From NCBI RefSeq assembly GCF_006715395.1, contig NZ_VFNC01000002.1, positions 1,860,001-1,924,000 on the forward strand: a DNA stretch of 64,000 nucleotides, written 5' to 3'. The DNA comes from Streptomyces sp. SLBN-31 (GTDB lineage Bacteria; Actinomycetota; Actinomycetes; Streptomycetales; Streptomycetaceae). The notes beneath the pieces are model-generated. The model was given only the letters and a program-made list of their open reading frames with translations. It did no database searches and was not told where the DNA came from. Of this stretch, positions 17,207-25,559 are shown piece after piece. The position numbers and the translations under genes were made by a program. How positions within the stretch are numbered: position 1 is the first letter of the stretch; every line of letters starts with the position of its first letter.

Positions 17207-17296
17207 GGCTCGTCCTCCTGGTCCGGTGCGCCCCGCCCGCCTGGCACCTAGTGACGTACGAGACCTCAAGCCCATCGGCACGGCGGTGGCGGCGGA

Positions 17297-17313
17297 TCAC
17301 CCGGGACGGGTGA
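17297..17313. promoter_or_regulatory. Shared dyad site c: TCACCC-N5-GGGTGA (perfect)
   Basis: Exact 6-bp arms with spacer GGGAC. It lies in the divergent gap, 90 bp from the DUF2252 start and 102 bp from the HdeD-like start, so one protein bound here could control both genes. Confidence 0.65.
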
Positions 17314-17415
17314 CCCGGCGGCCACCGGTGCGGGGGACGCTGGCCCCCAGAGCTCCCCGCCCACCGCCTCGGCGGCGGTCCGGCGACGCTCCGCTCGATC
17401 GTGCGAGGAGGAGCC

Positions 17416-18078
17416 ATGACCATTCCGCTCGGTCAGAACCCGCGTACCGGTCAGGTGCGCAGCCCGGACGGAGCGGTTCCCGGCCAGGCGGACGGGGCCG
17501 CGCGGGCGCTGGAGGAGCTGGGCCGCTCCTGGACCTGGATCCTGGCCTCCGCGATCGCGACGCTCGTGCCGGGTGTGCTGGTGCTGGTCTGGCCGGACGA
17601 GACGCTGCACGTCCTGGCCGTCCTCATCGGCCTGTACCTGCTGGTGCACGGGGCGTTCCGGTTCGTGGGGCTGTTCGCCGGCCAGGGGGCGGGGGAACGG
17701 CTCGCCGGGCTGCTCATGGCCGTGCTGTATGTACTGGCCGGGGTCCTGTGCCTGCGCAACCCGCTGCAGACGATCGCCGCGCTGTCGCTGGTCGTCGGGG
17801 TCGTCTGGCTCGTGTCCGGGATCCTCACCCTTTTCACGGCGATCACCGCCGAGAACCTGCCGCACCGGGGTTTCGTGCTGGGCGCCGCGGTGATCGGCAT
17901 CCTCGCCGGCGTGGTGGTCCTGGCCCTGCCGACCGAGTCGGCGCGTGCGCTGACCCGGCTGCTCGGCCTGTGGCTCGTCCTGCTCGGTCTGGTCGAACTG
18001 GGACTCGCCTTCGCCTGGCGGGCGGCGCTGCGCAGGTCGGGCGTCACCGGCGGCCCGCAGCCCACCACGACGACCTGA
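17416..18078 (+). CDS. HdeD-family membrane protein (DUF308)
   Basis: 220 residues with six hydrophobic segments arranged as three pairs, from WTWILASAIATLVPGVLVLV to LLGLWLVLLGLVELGLAFAW, the repeated-hairpin pattern of HdeD/DUF308 proteins. HdeD in enterobacteria is linked to acid resistance; here the role is inferred only as membrane stress protection. The first 40 residues are hydrophilic. The start is ATG 17416 behind GGAGGAG. Confidence 0.87.
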   Translation: MTIPLGQNPRTGQVRSPDGAVPGQADGAARALEELGRSWTWILASAIATLVPGVLVLVWPDETLHVLAVLIGLYLLVHGAFRFVGLFAGQGAGERLAGLLMAVLYVLAGVLCLRNPLQTIAALSLVVGVVWLVSGILTLFTAITAENLPHRGFVLGAAVIGILAGVVVLALPTESARALTRLLGLWLVLLGLVELGLAFAWRAALRRSGVTGGPQPTTTT

Positions 18079-18108
18079 GATCGCGCGGCACACCAGGTCG
18101 CGCGGGTC

Positions 18109-18125
18109 TCACCCCTCCCGGGTGA
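18109..18125. promoter_or_regulatory. Shared dyad site d: TCACCC-N5-GGGTGA (perfect)
   Basis: Exact 6-bp arms with spacer CTCCC, 80 bp upstream of the SHOCT-domain gene, which heads a probable three-gene operon (SHOCT protein, DUF7144-like protein, lipid kinase). It also lies 31 bp after the HdeD-like stop and could contribute to termination there. Confidence 0.65.
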
Positions 18126-18205
18126 AGCCGCCGAGTGCTTGCCGTGGGCACGCTGAGAAACGCAGAGACATGCGGCCGGGCACCCGCCCGGAACGGAGGA
18201 GAGTC

Positions 18206-18658
18206 ATGAGCACGTACCTCGCGTACGACTACCCGCTGCTGAGCGTCTTCTGGTCCATGCTGTGGTTCTTCCTGTGGATCATGTGGTTCGTCCTGCTGTT
18301 CCGCATCGTCGTCGACATCTTCCGTGACGACGACATGAGCGGCTGGGGCAAGGCCGGCTGGCTGGCGTTCGTCATCCTGCTGCCCTTCCTCGGGGTGTTC
18401 GTCTACGTGATCGCCCGCGGCAAGAACATGGGCCGCCGTGAGGTGGCACAGGCAAAGGCGCAGCAGCAGGAGTTCGACTCCTACATCCGCAAGACCGCCG
18501 CAGGCGGGTCCAGCAGCGTGGACGAGCTCGCCCGGCTGTCCGAGATCCGCGCCCGCGGTCACATCACCGACCAGGAATTCGCCAGGGCCAAGGACATGGT
18601 CCTCAGCGGCCACGGAGCCACGTCGAGCCCCGGTGTGGGCGCCGGCTCCCAGCACTGA
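18206..18658 (+). CDS. PLDc_N/SHOCT-domain membrane protein
   Basis: 150 residues. Two transmembrane segments (about 12-36 with SMLWFFLWIMWFVLLFRIVV, and 50-70 with WLAFVILLPFLGVFVYVIA) bracket a DDDMSGWGKAGW turn, the pattern of the phospholipase D N-terminal membrane domain seen without a PLD catalytic part. The C-terminal part is a SHOCT motif (VDELARLSEIRARGHITDQE, then FARAKDMVL), a short oligomerisation element. The start is ATG 18206 behind GGAGGAGAG. It is the first gene of a probable operon with the next two. Confidence 0.85.
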   Translation: MSTYLAYDYPLLSVFWSMLWFFLWIMWFVLLFRIVVDIFRDDDMSGWGKAGWLAFVILLPFLGVFVYVIARGKNMGRREVAQAKAQQQEFDSYIRKTAAGGSSSVDELARLSEIRARGHITDQEFARAKDMVLSGHGATSSPGVGAGSQH

Positions 18659-18691
18659 GCGCACCGGACCGATCGAAACGAGGTGTCCACG

Positions 18692-19138
18692 ATGACCGCG
18701 ACGCAACCCACTCGCACCCACGCGACGAAGCAGAACTGGGCACAGGGGCTGATGGCCTTCGCCGCCGTCATGCTGATGCTCGTCGGAATCCTCGACATCT
18801 TCCGGGGCATCATGGCGATCGCCGAGGACGACGTCTTCGTCAACACGCGCAACTACGTGTTCCAGTTCGACCTCACCAGCTGGGGCTGGATCCACCTCGC
18901 CCTGGGCGCGGTCGCCGTGATCGTCAGCCTGGGGCTGTTCGCGACGGCCACCTGGGCACGGGTCGCCGGCGTGGCCATCGCCGGACTCGTCATCATCGGC
19001 AACTTCCTGTCGCTGCCGTACTACCCGGTCTGGTCGGTCGTGATGATCGCCTTCTCGGGCTTCGTGATCTGGGCCCTGTGCGTGGTCCGGCGTGAGGACC
19101 CCAACGCGATGTTCGACCACCCGGGGCACGACATCTGA
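18692..19138 (+). CDS. DUF7144-like four-helix membrane protein
   Basis: 148 residues with four transmembrane segments. The signature pieces are an N-terminal TM ending in LVGILDIFRGIMAI, then WGWIHLALGAVAVIVSLGL, and a short C-terminal tail REDPNAMFDHPGHDI. Such proteins are common in actinobacterial stress clusters; no biochemical role is known to me. ATG 18692 is preferred because AGG lies about 9 bp upstream; the GTG at 18683 would leave no spacing. It is 33 bp after the SHOCT gene. Confidence 0.82.
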   Translation: MTATQPTRTHATKQNWAQGLMAFAAVMLMLVGILDIFRGIMAIAEDDVFVNTRNYVFQFDLTSWGWIHLALGAVAVIVSLGLFATATWARVAGVAIAGLVIIGNFLSLPYYPVWSVVMIAFSGFVIWALCVVRREDPNAMFDHPGHDI

Positions 19139-19210
19139 TCCGCTCCGGCACACATCGGCACGGCACGTGACGGGCGGCCCCCGTCCGTGCCCGTCGGGGG
19201 AGGCGGGGAG

Positions 19211-20587
19211 ATGGGACGACACCGCGACCCGGGTACGAGCACGGCACGGCCGGCGGGCGCGCCCGCCAAGGCGCCCGCCGGCCGCGTCGTCCGGGCGCGG
19301 GTCGCCCTGCTCGCCCTTTTGGGCAGCGTTCTCGTGCCGCTGGTCGTCGCCGGTCTGCGCAGCGTGCTGTGGCTGCTGGTCGGCTTGGCGGGCCTCGCTC
19401 TCGCCGCCGTCGGTGCGTGGTGGACGCTGGCCCACGCCGGGGTCCTTCGTGTGCTCGGGGTGCTGTTGTCGGTGGCGGCGCCGCTGACGGTGCTCGCCCT
19501 GTACGCGGCCTCCGGGATGCTGGGGCCGGCGTGTCTGTCGCTGGCCCTGTGGGTGCTGGCCGTCGCGGCGGCGCACACCGCGTTGGCTCCCTCCCACAGC
19601 GCCCGGAAGGTGGAGCCGGCCGCGGCGCCCCGCCGTCCCTGGATCGTGATGAACCCCCGCTCCGGCGGCGGCAAGGTGGGCCGGTTCCACCTCGTGGAGA
19701 AGGCGCGGGCGGCGGGCGCCGAGGTGGTCCTGCTCGACGCGGGACAGGAGGTCGTGGACCTCGCGCGCCGGGCCGTCGCCGAGGGAGCCGACCTGCTCGC
19801 GGTGGCGGGCGGCGACGGCACGCAGGCCCTGGTGGCCGAGGTGGCGGCCCGGCACGACGTGCCGTTCGCCGTGATCCCGGCCGGCACCCGCAACCACTTC
19901 GCCCTCGACCTGGGCCTGGACCGGGAAGATCCCGCGGCGGCCCTGCAGGCCCTGACCGACGGTGTCGAGATCCGGGTGGACCTCGGGTTCGCCGCGGACC
20001 GCGTGTTCGTCAACAACGCCTCCTTCGGCACGTACGCCTCCGTGGTCGCCGACCCCGCCTACCGGGACGCCAAGGTGCACACGGCTCTGCAGTCCCTTCC
20101 CGGCCTGCTCACCGGCAAGGACGCCGCCACGCTGCGGATGCGGGCCGGCTCCGCCCGGGCCGAGGGGCTGCAGGCGCTGCTGGTCAGCAACAACCCCTAT
20201 CGGCGGGCGGTCGACTCGGCGCACCCGGGGCGCCGGGAGCGGCTGGACTCGGGGCGTCTGGGCGTGCTGTGCGTGCGCGTGGACAACACCGTCCAGGCGG
20301 CTCGTCTGGTACGAGGCCCTCGCTCCGGGTCGGTCGTGCGGCTGGACGCCGAGGAGGTCGTCGTCGAGGCGGACACCGAGACCGTCGCGGTCGGTATCGA
20401 CGGGGAGCACGTCATGCTGCCGACCCCCGTGGTGTGCCGTTCGGCACCCGCCGCGCTGCGGGTCGTGGTACCGCGCCATCGCCCCGGCGTCCCGACCGGC
20501 GGCGGCCCCTCGGACTGGCCCCGGGTGACGAGACTCGCCCTGGGCCGCCTGGCCTCCCACCGCTCACGCCGAACAGCAGCAGCCTGA
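19211..20587 (+). CDS. Diacylglycerol/lipid kinase-like protein with N-terminal membrane region
   Basis: 458 residues. A hydrophobic N-terminal region with about three or four transmembrane segments (residues 30-125) is followed by a DAGK catalytic domain: IVMNPRSGGGKVGRF, the nucleotide motif VAGGDGTQALVAEVAA, IPAGTRNHFALDLGL and FVNNASFGTYA. It probably phosphorylates a membrane lipid (diacylglycerol or another isoprenoid/sphingoid-like lipid). The start at ATG 19211 is chosen over earlier starts because GGAGGCGGGGAG lies directly ahead. It ends the SHOCT operon and converges with the DUF6325 gene. Confidence 0.85.
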   Translation: MGRHRDPGTSTARPAGAPAKAPAGRVVRARVALLALLGSVLVPLVVAGLRSVLWLLVGLAGLALAAVGAWWTLAHAGVLRVLGVLLSVAAPLTVLALYAASGMLGPACLSLALWVLAVAAAHTALAPSHSARKVEPAAAPRRPWIVMNPRSGGGKVGRFHLVEKARAAGAEVVLLDAGQEVVDLARRAVAEGADLLAVAGGDGTQALVAEVAARHDVPFAVIPAGTRNHFALDLGLDREDPAAALQALTDGVEIRVDLGFAADRVFVNNASFGTYASVVADPAYRDAKVHTALQSLPGLLTGKDAATLRMRAGSARAEGLQALLVSNNPYRRAVDSAHPGRRERLDSGRLGVLCVRVDNTVQAARLVRGPRSGSVVRLDAEEVVVEADTETVAVGIDGEHVMLPTPVVCRSAPAALRVVVPRHRPGVPTGGGPSDWPRVTRLALGRLASHRSRRTAAA

Positions 20588-20592
20588 GGTCT

Positions 20593-20613
20593 GCCTACCG
20601 GGGGGCGGTAGGC
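20593..20613. terminator. Convergent hairpin between lipid kinase and DUF6325 genes
   Basis: Inverted repeat GCCTACC / GGTAGGC with a 7-nt GC loop, placed between two convergent genes and touching the stop codon of the minus-strand one. Position suggests bidirectional termination. Confidence 0.5.
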
Positions 20614-21140
20614 CCCTCGGAGGTCCCGGTAGCCGCTCGGAGTTCGGCCATCACGGGTGCGAGGGCCTCGGCCGTCAGGAAGCCTTCCGCGAGGGGTCGG
20701 CCTCCCGTCTCCCGGACGGCTTCGAGCAACTGCCTCGCCCACAGGTGCTCCAGCAGCAGGAAGCCCGCCGCGGTACCCGGCAGGAGCTCCTCCGACAGCG
20801 TCTTGAGATCGTCCGGGGTGAACCCGAACCGCTTGGTGCCGGGCTCGTCCTCCCCCGCCACGCCGGGCGGCTCGGACTCCCCCGCCACGCCGGGCGCCTG
20901 CGCGAGGGCCGGGCCCGGGCCCAGGCCCAGCAGGGCCGCGAGCGTCTCGCCCATGCCCTCGGACCGGTAGTCGACGACCGTGACGTGGCCGTCGTTCTCC
21001 TTCCGCAGGAACAGCACGTCCAGGACGCGGATCTGTCCACTGGCCTCCAGTGCCGCCAACTCCTCGAGCACACGGCCCTCGAACTTGGCGTCCGGACCGA
21101 ACCCGAAGGTCACCAGCTGCACCGGCCCGAGTGTCGTCAT
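20595..21140 (-). CDS. DUF6325-like soluble protein, function unknown
   Basis: 181 residues. The N-terminal ~65 residues alternate strands and helices (VQLVTFGFGPDAKFEGRVLE, then IRVLDVLFLRKENDG), and the C-terminal half is helical (EEAL-type, LLEHLWARQLLEAV). The middle holds a short repeat, PGVAGESEP followed by PGVAGEDEP, probably a linker. Family members are small proteins of stress clusters with ferredoxin-like fold features; no activity is known to me. The start is ATG 21140. A shared-dyad site lies 58 bp upstream. Confidence 0.78.
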   Translation of the reverse strand: MTTLGPVQLVTFGFGPDAKFEGRVLEELAALEASGQIRVLDVLFLRKENDGHVTVVDYRSEGMGETLAALLGLGPGPALAQAPGVAGESEPPGVAGEDEPGTKRFGFTPDDLKTLSEELLPGTAAGFLLLEHLWARQLLEAVRETGGRPLAEGFLTAEALAPVMAELRAATGTSEGPTAPR

Positions 21141-21198
21141 GGCGTCGCTCCCTTCCCGGCCCCGGGTTCATCAAGCCCCACCCGGGTCGGGCCGCGCC

Positions 21199-21215
21199 TC
21201 ACCCTCAGCAGGTGA
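21199..21215. promoter_or_regulatory. Shared dyad site e: TCACCC-N5-AGGTGA
   Basis: 17-bp inverted repeat with one mismatch to the common form, extended by one base to CTCACC...GGTGAG. It is 58 bp upstream of the DUF6325-like start on the minus strand and marks the right end of the cluster that shares this motif. Confidence 0.6.
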
Positions 21216-21270
21216 GACCACAGCCCGGCGGCCCCGCACCGGGACCGTGCCACTCACGCCGCCGTGCCGG

Positions 21271-24090
21271 TCACCCCACCGACGAGTAGGCCACGACCCC
21301 GCGCAGCAGCAGGTCGACGGCCTTGCGGGCGTTCTTCGCGACCGTGGAAGAGGCCTCGCCGCCGGAGACGGGAGCCGCAGCCGAGATCTGCCCGAGCACG
21401 TCGATCACCTGCTTGCACCACCGTACGAAGTCGCCGGCGGGCATCTCCGCCTCGCGCAGCACCTCGTCCAGCCCCTTGCCCGAGGCCCACATGTACGCGG
21501 CCCAGGCGAACCCGAGATCCGGCTCCCGCTGCCCGACCCCCTCGGTCTGCGTGATCCGGAACTCCTCCTCCAGGGCGTCCAGCCGCCCCCAGATCCGCAC
21601 CATCTCGCCGAGTGCGGCCTTGGCCTTGCCGGACGGCAGCTTCGGCGCCATCGCGTCGTCACCGACCCGCGCCTCGTACACCAACGCCGAGACGCAGGCG
21701 GCCAGTTCGGCGGGGGTGAGCCCCTCCCAGACCCCGGCCCGCAGACACTCGCTGGCCAGCAGGTCCAGTTCGCCGTACAGCCGGGCGAGCCGTTTGCCGT
21801 GCTCGGTGACCTCGTCGGCCCGCAGGTAGTCGAGCTCGGTCAGCAGGGCGACGATCCGGTCGAAGGTGCGGGCGATGGTGTTCGTACGCCCCTCGATCCG
21901 CCGCTCCAGCTGCGAGGTGTCCCGCAGCAGCCGGTGGTAACGCTCGGCCCAACGGGCGTGGTCCTCACGGTCGTTGCAGCCATGGCACGGATGTGCCCGG
22001 ATCGCGGTCCGCAACCGTGCGATCTCCCGGTCGTCGGCCGCCTGCGACCGCTTCTTGCGGGCCCGCTCCGGCGGAATGTGCCCGGCCTTGGTGCGCAGCG
22101 CGGAGGCCAGGTCCCGACGCGACTGCGGCGAACGCGGGTTGAAGGACTTGGGGATCCGCATCCGCTCCAACGCCTCGACGGGCACCGGAAAGTCGATGGA
22201 CGCCAGCCGCTTGACCTGCCGCTCGGCGGTCAGCACCAGCGGCCGCGGCCCGTCGTGGTGCTCGAAGCCGCGGTGTCCGTTGGACCGCCCGGCGGGCAGC
22301 CCCGGGTCCAGCACCAGTGCCAGTCCCGCGTACTTCCCCGTCGGCACGTGGATGACGTCGCCGGGCTTGAGCTTCTCCAGCGCCACCGCGGCCTCCGCGC
22401 GCCGCTGTACCGCTCCCTGCCGGGACAGCTCGGTCTCCCGGTCCTTCAGCTCGCGCCGCAGGCGCGCGTACTCCTCGAAGTCCCCGAGGTGGCAGGTCAT
22501 GGAGGCCTTGTAGCCCTCCAGCCCCTCCTCGTTGCGCTGCACCTGCCGCGAGATCCCCACGACCGACTTGTCGGCCTGGAACTGTGCGAAGGACGTCTCC
22601 AGCAGCTCGCGCGAGCGGTGCCGCCCGAACTGCTCCACGAGGTTGACGGCCATGTTGTACGACGGCTTGAAGCTGGAGCGCAGCGGATACGTACGCGTGC
22701 CCGCGAGTCCCGCGAGATGCTCGGGACTCATCCCGCGCTGCCACAGCACCACGGCATGTCCCTCGACATCGATGCCGCGCCGCCCCGCACGACCCGTCAA
22801 CTGGGTGTACTCACCGGGCGTGATGTCGGCGTGCTGCTCGCCGTTCCACTTGACGAGCTTCTCCAACACCACCGAGCGTGCGGGCATGTTGATGCCGAGC
22901 GCGAGCGTCTCGGTCGCGAACACGGCCTTCACCAGGCCGCGTACGAACAGCTCCTCGACGACCTCCTTGAACGTCGGCAGCATGCCCGCGTGATGGGCCG
23001 CGATACCGCGCTCGAGACCTTCCAGCCACTCGTAGTAGCCCAGGACATGGAGGTCCTCGGAAGGGATGGACGCCGTGCGCTCCTCCACGAGCGCCCGCAC
23101 CCGCTCCCGCGCCTCTTCGTCGTTCAGCCGCAGTCCGGCGTACAGGCACTGCTGTACGGCCGCCTCGCAGGCGGCACGGCTGAAGATGAAGGTGATGGCC
23201 GGCAGCAGGCCCTCGGCGTCCAGCCGCTCGATGACCTCGGGCCGCCCCGGTGTCCACACCCGGGACCGCTGCCGCCGCTCCCGCTCCCGGTCGGCCTCGC
23301 GCATGGCGCGCCCGCGCCTGCGGTCCTGGTACGACGGCCGGCTGGCCTCCATCCGCGCCAGCCGGGTGAGGTCGGGGTTGACGGCCTTCTTGCTGCCCTC
23401 GCCCTCCTCGAAGAGGTCGTACATCCGCCGCCCGGCCAGCACGTGCTGGAACAGCGGCACGGGCCGGTGCTCGGAGACGATCACCTCGGTGTCGCCGCGG
23501 ACGGTGTCGAGCCAGTCGCCGAACTCCTCCGCGTTGGAGACGGTCGCCGACAGGGACACCAGGGTCACGGACTCGGGAAGGTGGATGATCACCTCTTCCC
23601 ACACCGCTCCGCGGAAGCGGTCGGAGAGGTAGTGCACCTCGTCCATGACCACGTAGCCCAGCCCGAGGAGGGTCTGCGAGCCCGCGTACAGCATGTTCCG
23701 CAGCACCTCGGTGGTCATCACGACCACCGGCGCGTCGGAGTTGACGCTGTTGTCGCCGGTGAGCAGGCCGACCTTCGCCGCGCCGTAACGGCGGCAGAGG
23801 TCGGCGTACTTCTGGTTCGACAGCGCCTTGATGGGTGTCGTGTAGAAGCACTTCTTGCCCTGCAACAGGGCCAGGTGGACGGCGAACTCGCCCACGATCG
23901 TCTTGCCCGAGCCGGTGGGCGCGGCGACCAGCACCCCCTTGCCGGATTCGAGTGCCTGGCAGGCCTCGATCTGGAAGGGGTCCAGGCCGAAGTCGTACAT
24001 CTCGCGGAAGGAGGCGAGCGCGGTGGCCTGCTCGGCAGCGCGCCTACGGGCAGCCGCATACCGCTCGGCCGGTGAGAGGTCCTCTGTCAT
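21271..24090 (-). CDS. helY: Ski2-like DEAD/DEAH-box RNA helicase HelY
   Basis: 939 residues. Motif I APTGSGKT (about residue 56), motif II DEVH in VVMDEVHYLSD, motif III SLSATVSN, and motif VI QLTGRAGRRGID mark the two RecA-like domains. The C-terminal DSHCT-type region ends the protein (about residue 750 on). This is the actinobacterial HelY family, related to yeast Ski2/Mtr4 and thought to act in RNA processing or decay. The start at ATG 24090 gives MTEDLSPAERY; an ATG 45 bp upstream lacks family support. The order helY-tatC-tatA-pafC-pafB is conserved with mycobacteria. Confidence 0.95.
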   Translation of the reverse strand: MTEDLSPAERYAAARRRAAEQATALASFREMYDFGLDPFQIEACQALESGKGVLVAAPTGSGKTIVGEFAVHLALLQGKKCFYTTPIKALSNQKYADLCRRYGAAKVGLLTGDNSVNSDAPVVVMTTEVLRNMLYAGSQTLLGLGYVVMDEVHYLSDRFRGAVWEEVIIHLPESVTLVSLSATVSNAEEFGDWLDTVRGDTEVIVSEHRPVPLFQHVLAGRRMYDLFEEGEGSKKAVNPDLTRLARMEASRPSYQDRRRGRAMREADRERERRQRSRVWTPGRPEVIERLDAEGLLPAITFIFSRAACEAAVQQCLYAGLRLNDEEARERVRALVEERTASIPSEDLHVLGYYEWLEGLERGIAAHHAGMLPTFKEVVEELFVRGLVKAVFATETLALGINMPARSVVLEKLVKWNGEQHADITPGEYTQLTGRAGRRGIDVEGHAVVLWQRGMSPEHLAGLAGTRTYPLRSSFKPSYNMAVNLVEQFGRHRSRELLETSFAQFQADKSVVGISRQVQRNEEGLEGYKASMTCHLGDFEEYARLRRELKDRETELSRQGAVQRRAEAAVALEKLKPGDVIHVPTGKYAGLALVLDPGLPAGRSNGHRGFEHHDGPRPLVLTAERQVKRLASIDFPVPVEALERMRIPKSFNPRSPQSRRDLASALRTKAGHIPPERARKKRSQAADDREIARLRTAIRAHPCHGCNDREDHARWAERYHRLLRDTSQLERRIEGRTNTIARTFDRIVALLTELDYLRADEVTEHGKRLARLYGELDLLASECLRAGVWEGLTPAELAACVSALVYEARVGDDAMAPKLPSGKAKAALGEMVRIWGRLDALEEEFRITQTEGVGQREPDLGFAWAAYMWASGKGLDEVLREAEMPAGDFVRWCKQVIDVLGQISAAAPVSGGEASSTVAKNARKAVDLLLRGVVAYSSVG

Positions 24091-24161
24091 CGTGCTTTCG
24101 AGCGTACCGGGCCCCACTGACAACAGGACGATCATTATCCGGAACCCCGGCCGTCAAACAC

Positions 24162-24200
24162 CGAGAGGTGCCCGGTCCCAGGGGACTCGGACACCTCTCG
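24162..24200 (-). terminator. Terminator hairpin after tatC
   Basis: Outer arms CGAGAGGTG / CACCTCTCG are perfect, and after one mismatched pair an inner stem (CCGGTCCC with GGGACTCGG, imperfect) continues toward a small loop. It lies 20 bp downstream of the tatC stop and 72 bp before the helY start, so it probably ends the tat transcript and separates helY. Confidence 0.65.
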
Positions 24201-24219
24201 TGCAGTGTGGGGTGAGCGC

Positions 24220-25164
24220 TCAGGTCACGTCGTCGTACCCGTTGACCCGGTCCGTGCTCGCCTGTTCGGGAAGGGCCCGGCTGGCGGAGACGACCTCCAC
24301 CTCGCCGATGTCCTCCGGGGTGAGGTCGAGGTCGGAGGCCTCGTCGTCGGCGGGCCCGGCCTCTTCGCGGCGGCGCTTGCGGCGGTCGTTGAGGAGGGAG
24401 AACAGGCTCGCGCCGAAGTACAGGACCCAGATCGGCCCGGCGAGCGCCAGCATGGTCAGCGGGTCGGTGCTGGGTGTCGCCACGGCGGCGAAGACCGTGA
24501 TGCCCATGATCATGCCGCGCCACCAGCCGATCATGCGCTTGCCGGTGAGCACGCCGGTCAGGTTGAGCATGACCAGGAACAGGGGCAGCTCGAAGGAGAG
24601 ACCGAAGACCAGCACCATGCGGACGATCAGGTCCAGCAGATCGTCGAGCGGCAGCTGGTTGTCGAGGTCCGCCGGCGAGAAGCCGAGCAGGACCTTCGCC
24701 ATGGTGGGAAGGGTCTTGTACGCGAAGAAGGCCCCCCCGAGGAACAGGGGGAACCCTGTGGCGACGAAGGCCAGCGCGTACTTCTTCTCGTGGCGATGCA
24801 GTCCCGGTGCCACGAACGCCCAGAGCTGGTACAGCCAGACCGGCGCCGCGAAGATCACGCCGGCCATCAGGGAGACCTTCAGGGCCAGGGTGAACGGCGT
24901 CAGCAGACCGTTCAGCACGATGCGGGCGCACGTCCCGCTGCGCCGCACCGCCAGCTCGGACAGCGTCGACTTGCAACCAACGGCGTTGAGGATCGGGTTC
25001 GTGAAGAACTCGATGATGTTCTTGTAGAAGAAGGCGGCGACGATCGTCACGACGACGATGGCCAGCATGGCCTTCGCGAGCCGGTTGCGGAGCTCACGAA
25101 GGTGATCCGCAAGGGGCATCCGCCCCTCGGGATCCTTCTCCTGCTTGCGGGCAGACTTGGGCAA
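24220..25164 (-). CDS. tatC: Sec-independent protein translocase TatC
   Basis: 314 residues, six transmembrane segments. Hallmarks: HLRELRNRLAKAMLA at the N terminus, the FAPVWLYQLWAFVAPGLHR-like cytoplasmic loop, FEKKY-type HRHEKKYAL, and LIVRMVLVFGLSFELPLFL. TatC binds twin-arginine signal peptides of folded exports and recruits TatA. A charged C-terminal tail of about 60 residues (RRKRRREEAG, then acidic) is typical of Streptomyces. It follows tatA by 47 bp in the same direction. Confidence 0.97.
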   Translation of the reverse strand: MPKSARKQEKDPEGRMPLADHLRELRNRLAKAMLAIVVVTIVAAFFYKNIIEFFTNPILNAVGCKSTLSELAVRRSGTCARIVLNGLLTPFTLALKVSLMAGVIFAAPVWLYQLWAFVAPGLHRHEKKYALAFVATGFPLFLGGAFFAYKTLPTMAKVLLGFSPADLDNQLPLDDLLDLIVRMVLVFGLSFELPLFLVMLNLTGVLTGKRMIGWWRGMIMGITVFAAVATPSTDPLTMLALAGPIWVLYFGASLFSLLNDRRKRRREEAGPADDEASDLDLTPEDIGEVEVVSASRALPEQASTDRVNGYDDVT

Positions 25165-25211
25165 CCCACGTCCTCATCTCGTGCGGCAGGCCGGAGGCGT
25201 CCGGCCCTGCA

Positions 25212-25499
25212 TCAGGCCTTGGTGGTGTCCGTCGGCTCGGTGACGGGGCGCGAGCTGGTCACGTCGCCTGGGGCGGCCTGGATGGTGCGCTGGGCGGGGG
25301 GCTGCTCACCGTTGTTCGGCGGGCCGGCCGGCGTGGCCGTGCCGCTGCCCTCCTCCTTCATCGCCTTCGCCTCGCTCTTGAGGATGCGAGCGGACTTGCC
25401 GAGCGAGCGCGCCATGTCGGGAAGCTTCTTCGCGCCGAACAGCAGGATGACGACGACGAGGATGAGAATGATCTCGGGGGCGCCGAGCCTTCCGAACAT
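25212..25499 (-). CDS. tatA: Sec-independent protein translocase TatA
   Basis: 95 residues. One N-terminal transmembrane helix ([20 protein letters not shown]) with the [16 protein letters not shown] hinge and amphipathic helix is diagnostic of TatA/E. The tail is hydrophilic and Pro/Thr-rich. TatA oligomerises to form the transport path with TatC. It is the first gene of the tatAC unit, with a perfect 20-bp dyad 41-60 bp upstream of its start. Confidence 0.96.
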   Translation of the reverse strand: MFGRLGAPEIILILVVVILLFGAKKLPDMARSLGKSARILKSEAKAMKEEGSGTATPAGPPNNGEQPPAQRTIQAAPGDVTSSRPVTEPTDTTKA

Positions 25500-25539
25500 A
25501 AGTCTTTACCTTCTCACCGAGGCGGCTGGGGGTGGGATG

Positions 25540-25559
25540 CTGTCCGACCGGTCGGACAG
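25540..25559. promoter_or_regulatory. Perfect 20-bp palindrome upstream of tatA
   Basis: CTGTCCGACC and GGTCGGACAG are exact reverse complements with no spacer. A second half-site-like copy, TGTCCGATCGATCG, begins two bases after it (25561). The site is 41 bp upstream of the tatA start, in the expected promoter region, and is more likely an operator than a terminator because no gene ends toward it nearby. Confidence 0.65.
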
